Both the position numbers and the translations under genes were made by a program. 64,000 bases of DNA from Marmoricola sp. Leaf446 (GTDB lineage: Bacteria > Actinomycetota > Actinomycetes > Propionibacteriales > Nocardioidaceae), in assembly GCF_001424755.1 (NCBI RefSeq), contig NZ_LMRF01000003.1, positions 180,241 through 244,240 on the forward strand, in the 5' to 3' direction. The notes under the pieces were generated by a model that ran no database searches, was not told the DNA's origin, and saw nothing but the letters and a program-made list of their open reading frames with translations. Below, piece by piece: positions 14,242 to 21,941 of the stretch (positions within the stretch are counted from its first letter, which is position 1; each line of letters begins with the position of its first letter).

Positions 14242-15405
14242 ATGACCTCCCCTGACATCGACCGGATCAGGGCTGCCCTCGCGCGGGTCCACGACCCCGA
14301 GATCAAGCGACCGATCACCGAGCTCGGCATGCTCGACGACGTCACCGTCGACGACACCGGCCTGGTGACGGTCACCGTGCTGCTCACCGTCTCCGGCTGC
14401 CCCCTCAAGGACACCATCACCCGCGACGTGACCTCCGAGGTCAGCCCCATCGAGGGCGTGACCGGGGTCGACGTCAAGCTCGGCGTGATGACCGCCGAGC
14501 AGCGATCGACGCTGCAGGACCAGCTGCGCGGCGGCCAGGCCCAGCGCGAGATCCCCTTCGCCCAGCCCGGCTCGCTCACCCGCGTGATCGCGATCGCGTC
14601 GGGCAAGGGCGGGGTCGGCAAGTCCTCGGTCACGGTCAACCTCGCCGTGTCGATGGCGGCCCAGGGCCTCAAGGTCGGCATCGTCGACGCCGACATCTAC
14701 GGCCACTCGATCCCGGCGATGCTCGGCGTCGCCGACGTCCGGCCGACCCAGGTCGAGGACCTGATCATGCCGGTCCCGACCGCCAGCGGCGTCTCGGTGA
14801 TCAGCATCGGCATGCTCAAGCCGCGCCGCGACCAGGTCGTCGCCTGGCGTGGCCCGATGCTCGACCGGGCGCTGGTGCAGATGCTCGCCGACGTCTACTG
14901 GGGCAGCCTCGACGTGCTGCTGCTCGACCTCCCGCCCGGCACCGGCGACGTCGCGATCTCGCTGGGCCAGCACCTCCCGAGCGCCGAGGTGGTCGTCGTG
15001 ACCACCCCGCAGGACGCCGCGACCGAGGTCGCCGAGCGCGCCGGCACGATGGCCTCGATGATGCACCAGCGCGTCATCGGCGTCCTGGAGAACATGTCCT
15101 GGCTCCCGTGCCCCCACTGCACCCCCGAGGGCAAGGACCACCGCATCGACGTCTTCGGCACCGGCGGCGGCCAGCGCACGGCCACCACCCTGGGCCAGCG
15201 GTTCGGCTACGACGTCCCGCTGCTGGGTCGCATCCCGCTCGACACGAGCCTGCGCGAGGGCGGCGACGTCGGCAAGCCGATCGTCGAGTCCGACCCCACC
15301 GCGCCGGGCGCGCTGGTGCTGCGCGAGGTCGCCCGCACGCTCACCGCCCGCGGCCGCGGACTGGCCGGCATGCAGCTGGGCCTGAGCCCCACCGCGAAGG
15401 GCTGA
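14242..15405 (+). CDS. mrp: Mrp/ApbC/NBP35-family iron-sulfur carrier ATPase
   Basis: 387 residues. Residues ~1-90 are a MIP18/DUF59 domain (RVHDPEIKRPITELGML, SGCPLKDTI). Residues ~110-370 are the P-loop ATPase with the deviant Walker A IASGKGGVGKSSVTVNLA, a DADIYGHSIPAMLG switch and LLLDLPPGTGD. The cluster-binding pair is CPHC in SWLPCPHCTPEGK. The protein binds and delivers Fe-S clusters as a dimer in the cytosol. In Mycobacterium tuberculosis mrp lies near the sigE-rseA-htrA-tatB block, and the same grouping is seen here. Confidence 0.95.
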   Translation: MTSPDIDRIRAALARVHDPEIKRPITELGMLDDVTVDDTGLVTVTVLLTVSGCPLKDTITRDVTSEVSPIEGVTGVDVKLGVMTAEQRSTLQDQLRGGQAQREIPFAQPGSLTRVIAIASGKGGVGKSSVTVNLAVSMAAQGLKVGIVDADIYGHSIPAMLGVADVRPTQVEDLIMPVPTASGVSVISIGMLKPRRDQVVAWRGPMLDRALVQMLADVYWGSLDVLLLDLPPGTGDVAISLGQHLPSAEVVVVTTPQDAATEVAERAGTMASMMHQRVIGVLENMSWLPCPHCTPEGKDHRIDVFGTGGGQRTATTLGQRFGYDVPLLGRIPLDTSLREGGDVGKPIVESDPTAPGALVLREVARTLTARGRGLAGMQLGLSPTAKG

Positions 15406-15412
15406 GCCTCCG

Positions 15413-15760
15413 GTGTTCGGGGTCGGGCTGCCGGAGTTCGCAGTCATCGCGCTCGTCGCGGTCATCGTCTTCGGCCCCGACCGGCTGCCCGAGCTGGCCC
15501 GTCAGGCCGGTCGTTTCGTACGCCAGGTCCGCAACCTCGCCAACAACGCCCAGACGCAGCTGCGCGACGAGCTCGGGCCGGAGTACGCCGACCTCAAGCT
15601 CACCGACCTCGACCCCCGCGTCGCCATCCGCCGCCACATCCTCGAGGCCATGGAGGACGACGACGACCGGACCCCGGCCCAGAGCCGCCCGCCCCTCGAG
15701 CCCGCCGTCGAGCTCCTCGGCCCCGGCGAACGTCCCCCCTTCGACGGCGAGGCGACCTGA
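15413..15760 (+). CDS. tatB: Sec-independent protein translocase TatB
   Basis: 115 residues from the GTG at 15413, 7 bp after mrp. A short N-terminal membrane segment (VGLPEFAVIALVAVIVFGP) is followed by the amphipathic helix DRLPELARQAGRFVRQVRNL typical of TatA/B/E, and then the longer acidic and Pro-rich tail that distinguishes TatB. It is the receptor component of twin-arginine export in the cytoplasmic membrane. It runs convergent to the htrA gene, which in M. tuberculosis is its direct neighbour on the same strand, so the orientation differs here. Confidence 0.92.
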   Translation: MFGVGLPEFAVIALVAVIVFGPDRLPELARQAGRFVRQVRNLANNAQTQLRDELGPEYADLKLTDLDPRVAIRRHILEAMEDDDDRTPAQSRPPLEPAVELLGPGERPPFDGEAT

Positions 15761-16001
15761 GAGACGCGTAGGGGCCGCCGCCGTCGTCGTCCGGGCCGCC
15801 TCGTCGATCGGGGTCATGGACGCCCGTCACGGCCTGCGCCGGGCGTGGACCCTCCACGACCCCGCGGTGGGTGCTCGCCAGGCGGTCCGACGTACGCCGG
15901 GCCAGCCGCCGCGCACGTCGGTCGCCTCACCCAGCAGCCCGGACAGGATGGTGACGCTTCCGGGGCCGGACCAGCCACGGACGAGCGCCCACGACCCCGA
16001 T

Positions 16002-16259
16002 CTACACGCCGCCGCGCGACGCCCGAGCGGAGCGCTGGCGCTCGAGCAGGATCAGCACCCGGTGCACCACCATGGCGGTGAGCACGACGCCGGCGACGAC
16101 GGTGACGGTCGCGTGGAGGCCGCCGACGGCGAGGAGCACGAACCAGCCGACGACGGCGCCGAGGAGCACGGCGTCGACGATGACGGTCCAGTGACGCTCG
16201 CGGTCACGGCTGGCGAGCCCGTAGCGCACGGGGACGGGCGACTGGGGGACGGTGGTCAC
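16002..16259 (-). CDS. small membrane protein, two predicted TM helices
   Basis: 85 residues from a GTG at 16259. A polar start (SRDRERHW) is followed by VIVDAVLLGAVVGWFVLLAVGG and TVTVVAGVVLTAMVVHRVLILL, two hydrophobic helices with a short loop, ending in a basic tail (ERQRSARASRGGV). I recognise no family. It lies downstream of the htrA-rseA-sigE minus-strand block but is separate from it, starting 52 bp beyond htrA's stop. The 241 bp between it and tatB (15761-16001) hold no convincing gene or site. Confidence 0.6.
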   Translation of the reverse strand: MTTVPQSPVPVRYGLASRDRERHWTVIVDAVLLGAVVGWFVLLAVGGLHATVTVVAGVVLTAMVVHRVLILLERQRSARASRGGV

Positions 16260-16311
16260 CGCACCAGTATGCGACGTTAAGTCCGGTTTGAGAGGAGAAC
16301 GGCGCAGCCGG

Positions 16312-17775
16312 CTACTCGGTCTTGGCGTCGAGGGTCACCGGCACCGAGAAGTCCCGGCCCGACCGGGTCACCGACAGGGTGACCTCCTCGCCCGGCACGT
16401 GCGAGCGGATCGCCACCACCAGGTCGATGGAGCTGGTGACCAGGGCGTCGTCGACGCGGCGGATCACGTCGCCGACCTCGAGGTCGGCGTCGGCGGCCGG
16501 GGAGCCGCGGTCGATCTCCTCCACGCGGGCGCCGTCGAGGCTGGGCAGGCCGCGCACGTTGGCGCCGATGACGGGGTACTGCGCCTTGCCGCTCTGCAGG
16601 ATCTGGGCCGCGGTCACCTCGACCTGCTCGATCGGGATGGCGAACCCGACGCCGATGTTGCCGCCCTGGTCGCCGGACACCGAGCCGAGCGAGGCGATCG
16701 CGGAGTTGACCCCGACGACCTGCCCCTGGAGGTTGACCAGCGGCCCGCCGGAGTTGCCGGGGTTGATGGCCGCGTCGGTCTGGACGGCGTTGATGTAGGA
16801 GTTGTCGCTCCGGCTCTCGCCCGTGGTCACCGGCCGGTTGACGGCGCTGATGATCCCGCTCGTCACCGTCGAGGACAGCCCGAGCGGCGAGCCGATCGCG
16901 ACCACCGTCTCCCCCACCCGCATCTGCTCGGCGGACCCGACCGCCGCGGGCTGCATCGAGCGCGCCCCCTCGGCCTCGAGCACGGCGAGGTCGTAGACGG
17001 TGCTGCGGCCCACGACCCTGGCCGCCGAGCGGTTGCCGTCCTGGTCGACGATGCGGATGTCCTGGCCGGCCTCGGCGGCCTCGGCAACCACGTGGTTGTT
17101 GGTGATGACGTGACCCTCGTCGTCGTAGACGAAGCCCGAGCCGGTCGCGCCGCCCGACCCGGCCCCGGCGGAGCCGGCGAGGATCTGGACGGTGCTCGGC
17201 AGCACCTCCTCGGCGACCGAGGCGATGCTGGAGTTGTCGGCGGGCAGCGGTTGCGCCGTACGACGCTCGACGCTGATCGTGGCCTGCGGGCCGTCCTGGG
17301 CCATCAGCCCGGCCGCGAGCGCACCGCCGGTGAGCCCGAGCACCAGCGCGAGGCCGGCGACGGCCGGCCAGACCCACCGCGGCAGCCCGGCGCGGGCCGG
17401 GGTGGCCCCGTCGGGCTCCGGCTCGGCGAGCGCCCCGCCGAGGAAGCCCCGGTCGTCGGACCGGTCGTCGGACCGGCCGTCGGACCGGCCGTCGGCGGAT
17501 GGGAGGGGCAGACCGGGGAGCGGCCGGGTGTGCTCGGCGTACGACGGCGGCGGCGGGCCCCACGGTCCGCGCGGCCCGGGCGGGGTGGCCGCGACGCCGG
17601 GCGGGACCCGGCCCGGAGGGGAGGCGAACGACGGCTGGCCCGGACGCGGTTGACCCAGGCCCTGCGGCTGCTCCGCGAGCCACGGCCGCGGCTGCGAGAC
17701 GACCGGCTCCGCGCCCTGCGGCTGCCGCCCCGGGGGCGGCGGGCTCGGCTGCGGGTCGGGCTGCTCGGGGCTCAC
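16312..17775 (-). CDS. htrA: HtrA/DegP-type membrane-anchored serine protease
   Basis: 487 residues from a GTG. Residues 1-~125 are a Pro/Gln/Asp-rich cytoplasmic extension with a short tandem repeat; a single membrane anchor (WVWPAVAGLALVLGLTGGALAAGLM) follows near residue 135. The trypsin-like domain contains the triad His in VITNNHVV, Asp in VYDLAVLEAEG and Ser in NPGNSGGPL. A C-terminal PDZ domain includes VRGLPSLDGARVEEIDRGSPA and ADLEVGDVIRRVDD. It is an extracytoplasmic quality-control protease, anchored with the catalytic domain outside. It lies 5 bp after the anti-sigma gene, the same order as sigE-rseA-htrA in mycobacteria, so induction by SigE under envelope stress is likely. Confidence 0.95.
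   Translation of the reverse strand: MSPEQPDPQPSPPPPGRQPQGAEPVVSQPRPWLAEQPQGLGQPRPGQPSFASPPGRVPPGVAATPPGPRGPWGPPPPSYAEHTRPLPGLPLPSADGRSDGRSDDRSDDRGFLGGALAEPEPDGATPARAGLPRWVWPAVAGLALVLGLTGGALAAGLMAQDGPQATISVERRTAQPLPADNSSIASVAEEVLPSTVQILAGSAGAGSGGATGSGFVYDDEGHVITNNHVVAEAAEAGQDIRIVDQDGNRSAARVVGRSTVYDLAVLEAEGARSMQPAAVGSAEQMRVGETVVAIGSPLGLSSTVTSGIISAVNRPVTTGESRSDNSYINAVQTDAAINPGNSGGPLVNLQGQVVGVNSAIASLGSVSGDQGGNIGVGFAIPIEQVEVTAAQILQSGKAQYPVIGANVRGLPSLDGARVEEIDRGSPAADADLEVGDVIRRVDDALVTSSIDLVVAIRSHVPGEEVTLSVTRSGRDFSVPVTLDAKTE
17451..17498. repeat. 12-bp tandem repeat in the htrA linker, four units
   Basis: Units at 17451, 17463, 17475 and 17487 follow the pattern GGYCGTCGGACC (the last unit is degenerate). 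They encode repeated D-R/G-S-D tetrapeptides (DGRSDGRSDDRSDDRG) in the cytoplasmic linker of HtrA. Unit gain or loss would keep the frame. Confidence 0.8.
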
Positions 17776-17780
17776 GCCCC

Positions 17781-18332
17781 CTATCTTGACCTACGCGCCC
17801 AGACGGCGGAGGTGTTCGTCTCCGCGCCCAGCGGCGTCCCGACCGTGCCGGACCCGACGCCCGCACCGCGCTGCGGCTGCTCGCCACGGATGCTGGCCGG
17901 GGAGGGCCGGACGGGTACGTCGCCACGCACCACCACTCCCCCGGTCACGGCCACCAGGCCGAGGACCGAGGCCGCGATGGCACCGCCGCCGACCGCCACG
18001 AGGCCGACCCGACGGCTGCTCCCCTGGCCCGGGGCGACGGGGGTGGCCGCCCAGTCGTCGACGGACTGCAGCGACTCCAGCAGCGAGGGCGGCGGAGCGA
18101 GCGGGTCGCCCGACGCGCTGTCGACGCCCGGGTACGACGGGACGGGTCGGTCGTCGTGCCCGGTCGCGAGGCTGCCGAGCCGCTGCTTGGTCCAGGCCTC
18201 GTGCTCGACGAGCTGGCGGCAGCCGGGACAGGTGTGGACGTGGGCCCAGGCCCGCTCCTCCACCGACGCCGGGAGCTGGCCGTCGACGAGCGCCGCGGCC
18301 TTGGAGCCCAGGTGGCCGCTCAGCGACAGCAT
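17781..18332 (-). CDS. anti-sigma factor, zinc-associated (RseA-like)
   Basis: 183 residues. The N-terminal anti-sigma domain carries the HX3CX2C motif (HVHTCPGC) of ZAS anti-sigma factors in WAHVHTCPGCRQLVEHEAW. A hydrophobic stretch near residue 115 (VGLVAVGGGAIAASVLGLVAV) could be a membrane segment, followed by a low-complexity tail. Its ATG overlaps the sigma-factor stop by one base (TGATG), which suits stoichiometric co-translation. It would bind and silence the sigma factor encoded just upstream until envelope or oxidative stress releases it. The position between sigE and htrA supports the RseA assignment. Confidence 0.9.
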   Translation of the reverse strand: MLSLSGHLGSKAAALVDGQLPASVEERAWAHVHTCPGCRQLVEHEAWTKQRLGSLATGHDDRPVPSYPGVDSASGDPLAPPPSLLESLQSVDDWAATPVAPGQGSSRRVGLVAVGGGAIAASVLGLVAVTGGVVVRGDVPVRPSPASIRGEQPQRGAGVGSGTVGTPLGAETNTSAVWARRSR

Positions 18333-19006
18333 CAGCGGGCCCCACCGGTCGCGAGCTGCGGCCGCGGACCGGAGAGGCGGGTGCGGCCGGGACCGGGGGC
18401 GCGGTGGGCCAGCGCCTTGCGCAGCTGGGCCCGGCCACGGTGGATGCGCGAGCGGACGGTGCCGAGCTTGAGGCCGAGGACGTCGGCGATCTCGTCGTAC
18501 GTCAGCCCCTCGACGTCGCAGAGCACCACCGCGGCGCGGAACTCCGGGCTCAGCGAGGCCAGCGCCTGCTCGACGTCGGCGTCGAAGAGCCGCTCGGCCT
18601 GCGCGACGTCGGGGGTCGGCAGCGCGCTGGGCAGCCGGTGGGCGGCCTCGTCGGTCAGCGCGTCGAAGCGGATCCGCTGCTTGCGGCGGGCCTGGTCGAG
18701 GAACAGGTTGGTGGTGATGCGGTGCAGCCAGCCGGCCATCGTGCCGGGCGTGTAGGTGTGCAGCGACCGGAAGACGCGCACGAAGACCTCCTGGGTGAGG
18801 TCCTCGGCGTCGTGGGCGTTGCCGGTCAGCCGGTAGGCCAGGCGATAGACGCGGGCCGAGTGCTCGGTGACGATCTGCTCCCAGCTGGAGGAGTCGAGCG
18901 GACCGTCCTGGGCGCCCGCGTCACCGACGAGCAGGCCGGCGGGGGCGCTCGCGCCGCCCGCGACGGAGGCGGGGGTCGACGGGGAGGTGGGGCCGGGGAA
19001 GGTCAT
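18332..19006 (-). CDS. sigE: ECF RNA polymerase sigma factor, SigE type
   Basis: 224 residues. After a ~40-residue N-terminal extension, region 2 is seen in [30 protein letters not shown] ([10 protein letters not shown]) and region 4 in [30 protein letters not shown] with the helix-turn-helix [20 protein letters not shown]. It directs transcription of envelope-stress genes. The operon order sigE, rseA-like, htrA and the divergent O-methyltransferase upstream match the mycobacterial Rv1220c-Rv1223 block. A TAGCGT box lies 6 nt before the ATG, so the mRNA may be leaderless. Confidence 0.95.
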   Translation of the reverse strand: MTFPGPTSPSTPASVAGGASAPAGLLVGDAGAQDGPLDSSSWEQIVTEHSARVYRLAYRLTGNAHDAEDLTQEVFVRVFRSLHTYTPGTMAGWLHRITTNLFLDQARRKQRIRFDALTDEAAHRLPSALPTPDVAQAERLFDADVEQALASLSPEFRAAVVLCDVEGLTYDEIADVLGLKLGTVRSRIHRGRAQLRKALAHRAPGPGRTRLSGPRPQLATGGAR

Positions 19007-19012
19007 GCGTCC

Positions 19013-19018
19013 ACGCTA
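19013..19018 (-). promoter_or_regulatory. -10 box TAGCGT before sigE
   Basis: On the minus strand TAGCGT ends 6 nt before the ATG at 19006, with no Shine-Dalgarno in between; the spacing suggests a leaderless transcript. Confidence 0.4.
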
Positions 19019-19171
19019 GGCAGGGTTGCTGAGACCCACCTGAGCACAACCCGGGAAGACGCCCTCAGGTGTCGCGAGCGGTAGGGTCGCCCCGGAAGTC
19101 AGCCCCATCGTCAGGAGTCCGTCATCGTCACCGCACCCAAGTCCGCGAGCTGGACCTACGCCGAGGAGTTC

Positions 19172-19774
19172 GTGCCCGAGGACGAGGTCGTCGCCGGGGC
19201 CCGCGCCCGCGCCGAGGAGGTTGGCGTCACCGCGATCGGCCAGGGCGTCGGCGCTGCGCTCGGCCTGCTGGCCTCGCTGCTCGAGGCCCGCTCGGTCGTG
19301 GAGATCGGCACCGGCACCGGCGTCTCGGGCCTGTGGCTGCTGCGCGGCATGCGCCCGGACGGCGTGCTGACCACCGTCGACACCGAGGCCGAGCACCAGC
19401 GGCTGGCCAAGCAGGGCTTCTCCGAGGCCGGCATCGCCTCCCAGCGCGTCCGCCTGATCCCTGGCGCAGCCCTCGACGTCCTCCCCCGCCTCACCGACGG
19501 CCACTACGACCTGGTCTTCTGCGACGGCGACAAGCAGGAGTACGCCGACTACCTCACCGAGGCGGTCCGCCTGCTCCGCCCCGGCGGCGTGGTGGCCTTC
19601 GACAACGCGCTGTGGCACGACCGGGTCGCCGACCCCTCCCAGCGCGACCCCGAGACGGTCGCGGTCCGCGAGCTCGGCCGCACGGTGCTCGAGCACGACG
19701 CCCTGGTGCCGGCCCTGCTGCCCGTCGGTGACGGCCTGCTGGTGGCCAAGAAGGTCTGGACGCCGGAGGTCTGA
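19172..19774 (+). CDS. class I O-methyltransferase
   Basis: 200 residues from the first usual start, GTG at 19172 (VPEDEVVAGARARAEEVGV). The SAM site is SVVEIGTGTGVSGLWLL; LIPGAALDVLPRLTDGHYDLVFCDGDKQEYADYL and RPGGVVAFDNALWHD are the Mg2+-dependent catechol O-methyltransferase-type motifs. The frame stays open upstream, reading TAPKSASWTYAEEF, which looks like true coding sequence. A good Shine-Dalgarno (AGGAG, 19113-19117) sits 6 nt before an ATC at 19124, so translation may begin there. The gene diverges from sigE, as Rv1220c does in M. tuberculosis. The substrate is unknown. Confidence 0.88.
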   Translation: MPEDEVVAGARARAEEVGVTAIGQGVGAALGLLASLLEARSVVEIGTGTGVSGLWLLRGMRPDGVLTTVDTEAEHQRLAKQGFSEAGIASQRVRLIPGAALDVLPRLTDGHYDLVFCDGDKQEYADYLTEAVRLLRPGGVVAFDNALWHDRVADPSQRDPETVAVRELGRTVLEHDALVPALLPVGDGLLVAKKVWTPEV

Positions 19775-19913
19775 CCCCGGTCGGCTCTCCGCTCTGCCCC
19801 GCGGCAGCAGGGGCCTGGCGCGGCCGCGCCGCTCTGCGGCGTACGGCATCGGACAGACCGGGCATCCGAGTGGGTAAAACTGCTCGTCTGCGTCCGTTTC
19901 CTCCCGGTTGCTC

Positions 19914-19947
19914 GGGCAGTTTCACCGGCTGGCCGGGGAAACTGCCC
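19914..19947. terminator. 10-bp hairpin between convergent genes
   Basis: GGGCAGTTTC (19914-19923) and GAAACTGCCC (19938-19947) are perfect complements, with an inner CCGG/CCGG pair in the 14-nt loop. It lies between the ends of the O-methyltransferase gene (19774) and pepA (19951), so it could terminate both. Its right half resembles the palindrome near 52818-52837 (shared CCGGGGAAACTG). Confidence 0.6.
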
Positions 19948-19950
19948 CCC

Positions 19951-21495
19951 TCAGCCCCCGACCCCCTCCAGGGGCGCGTCGGAGCCGAGCCAGTCGAGGA
20001 GCAGGCGGGCGCCGAAGCCGGTGGGGCCGGCGGTCCACTCGAAGGCGTCCTCGGGGGCGTCGCCGACGGAGGCGATGTCGAGGTGGGCCCACGGGAGGCC
20101 GCCGGTGAAGGGCTCGAGGAACAGCGCCGCCGTGATGGCGGGCGGACCGCCGGGGGCGTTGTCGGCGTCGGCGATCTTGGAGGCCAGCTTGCCGGCGTAC
20201 TCCCGCTCCAGGGGCATCCGCCACAGCGGCTCCCCCGCCCGGGCGCCCGCGGTGACCAGCGCCTCCGCGAGGGCGTCGTCGGTGGCGAAGAGGCCGCCGA
20301 GGTGCTGGCCGAGCGCGACCTTGATGCCGCCGGTGAGGGTGGCGACGTCGACCAGGGCGTCGGGCGAGAGCTCGGCGACCGCGTGGGCCAGCGCGTCGGC
20401 CAGGACCAAGCGGCCCTCGGCGTCGGTGTTGGTGACCTCGGTGGTGCGCCCGCCCACGTGGGTGAGGACGTCGCCGGGTCGCATCGAGCCGCCGCCGACG
20501 GCGTTCTCGGCCAGCGGCAGCAGCGCGGTGACGCGCACCGGGCAGCCCACCGCGGGCAGCGCGCCCATCACGGCGGCAACCACGGCCGCACCGGTCATGT
20601 CGCGCTTCATCGTGGCCATCGCCTGGCCGGGCTTGATCGAGAGGCCGCCGCTGTCGAAGGTGATGCCCTTGCCGACCAGCACCACGTGAGGCGTACGACG
20701 GCCACGACGCGTCGACGGGGAGTACTCCACCCGCACCACCCGGGGCGGCGTGGCCGACCCCTGGCCGACCCCGAGCACGCCGCCGAACCCGCCGGCGCGC
20801 AGGGCGTCCCCCTCGAGGACCTCGGTCGTCAGGCCGGCGGCGGTGGCGATCTCGACGACCTGGTCGGCCAGCCACTGCGGCGACTTGGTGTTGGAGGGGA
20901 CGGTGGCCAGCAGGCGGCTGCGCCACCCGGCGCGACCGCGGGCGACGGCCCGCTCGAGCACCTCGGTGGTGGCGACGTCGGGGGCGGTGAGCGCCAGCAC
21001 GACGTGGCGCACGGGGCTGTGCTCGGCGCCCTCGCGGCGCAGCGAGAAGGTGAAGGCCCCCAGGGTGGCACCCTCGACGAACGCGGTCAGCTCCTCGGCA
21101 CCGGCGACGGCCTGCACGGCCGAGGCCACCTCGTCGACGTCGCGGCAGTGGCGGGCGAGCGCGGCGCCCGCGCGACGCAGGTCGGTGCGGGTGGTGGCGC
21201 CGACACCGACGAGCAGCACCCGGACCAGGGCCTCGGAGCCGTCGCGGCGTACGCCGGGCAGGTCGGTGACCTCGCCCGCCGCACCCGTGGCGCCCGCGGA
21301 GCGCAGCGCGTCGAGCAGGTCGGGCACGCCGTCGAGGCCGGCGAGCTCGGCGGCGCCGGGGCCCACCTCGAGGTCGTCGTCGTCGGTGCTGCCGGGCAGC
21401 ACCGCCAGCGCGAGGACCTGCGCGCCGGTCAGGGCCGCGGGCGAGAGCTCGGAGAGCGTGAAGTCGGGTGGCGGGACCTGGGGGGCGAGCGGCAC
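19951..21495 (-). CDS. pepA: leucyl aminopeptidase (M17 family)
   Basis: 514 residues from a GTG. The N-terminal domain (~1-170) is followed by the catalytic M17 domain with VVLVGKGITFDSGGLSIKPG (metal-binding Lys and Asp), MKRDMTGAAVV, the signature NTDAEGRLVLADAL (Asp, Glu and Arg at the bimetallic site) and VDVATLTGGIKVALG. It removes N-terminal residues from peptides in the cytosol, using two divalent metals and usually acting as a hexamer. Length is normal. It is a single gene, convergent with the O-methyltransferase. TAGGGT sits 6 nt before the start codon. Confidence 0.95.
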   Translation of the reverse strand: MPLAPQVPPPDFTLSELSPAALTGAQVLALAVLPGSTDDDDLEVGPGAAELAGLDGVPDLLDALRSAGATGAAGEVTDLPGVRRDGSEALVRVLLVGVGATTRTDLRRAGAALARHCRDVDEVASAVQAVAGAEELTAFVEGATLGAFTFSLRREGAEHSPVRHVVLALTAPDVATTEVLERAVARGRAGWRSRLLATVPSNTKSPQWLADQVVEIATAAGLTTEVLEGDALRAGGFGGVLGVGQGSATPPRVVRVEYSPSTRRGRRTPHVVLVGKGITFDSGGLSIKPGQAMATMKRDMTGAAVVAAVMGALPAVGCPVRVTALLPLAENAVGGGSMRPGDVLTHVGGRTTEVTNTDAEGRLVLADALAHAVAELSPDALVDVATLTGGIKVALGQHLGGLFATDDALAEALVTAGARAGEPLWRMPLEREYAGKLASKIADADNAPGGPPAITAALFLEPFTGGLPWAHLDIASVGDAPEDAFEWTAGPTGFGARLLLDWLGSDAPLEGVGG

Positions 21496-21501
21496 CCGTC
21501 G

Positions 21502-21507
21502 ACCCTA
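21502..21507 (-). promoter_or_regulatory. -10 box TAGGGT before pepA
   Basis: TAGGGT on the minus strand ends 6 nt before the GTG at 21495, with no ribosome-binding site in between, suggesting a leaderless mRNA. Confidence 0.4.
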
Positions 21508-21519
21508 GCCGACAGCGAC

Positions 21520-21559
21520 CGAAGGCCCCCGCCCTCCCGAGGGAGGACGAGGGCCTTCG
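21520..21559 (-). terminator. strong hairpin after the DUF3117 gene
   Basis: The 19-nt arms at 21520-21538 and 21541-21559 pair along their full length; the two imperfect positions become G-U wobbles in the minus-strand RNA. It lies 55 nt after the stop at 21615. Confidence 0.75.
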
Positions 21560-21614
21560 CCGTGCTCACGTCGGTGCGGTGCCTCGGACGGGCACCGACC
21601 AGCGGGGGTCTGGG

Positions 21615-21782
21615 TCAGCCGACGACGCCGGTGAGGGCGTCCCGGAGGCTCGTGGCCTCCTCGGCGTTGAGCTCCACCACGAGTCGTCCACCGCCTTCGA
21701 GGGGAACCCTCATCACGATGCCACGACCTTCCTTGGTGACCTCGAGCGGACCGTCGCCCGTCCGCGGCTTCATGGCCGCCAT
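21615..21782 (-). CDS. DUF3117 protein
   Basis: 55 residues, MAAMKPRTGDGPLEVTKEGR at the start and NAEEATSLRDALTGVVG at the end. It matches the very conserved actinobacterial DUF3117 family over its full length. The ATG at 21782 was chosen because AGAGG lies about 7 nt upstream and the family begins MAAMKPRTGDG; an ATG further upstream (21836) would add 18 poorly conserved residues. The function is unknown. It stands alone, with its own terminator. Confidence 0.9.
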   Translation of the reverse strand: MAAMKPRTGDGPLEVTKEGRGIVMRVPLEGGGRLVVELNAEEATSLRDALTGVVG

Positions 21783-21941
21783 GTGCACACCTCTTCCCAT
21801 CCGATTCGTGCGCATGACGCGCTCTTGGGACCCCATTATTCCCCATCACCGCACCGGGCGGAGCACTCCACCCGTCCGTGGTCCGCGGGATGCGGCAGAC
21901 TCGGCCGTCCCGACACCGTCGTCGACGACCCCAGGAGCGCC

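Noticed and set aside
15761-16001. Possible short plus-strand gene between tatB and the small membrane protein gene
   Set aside because: Possible frames are Pro/Arg-rich without a ribosome site or family resemblance; I see no convincing gene or site in this 241-bp gap.
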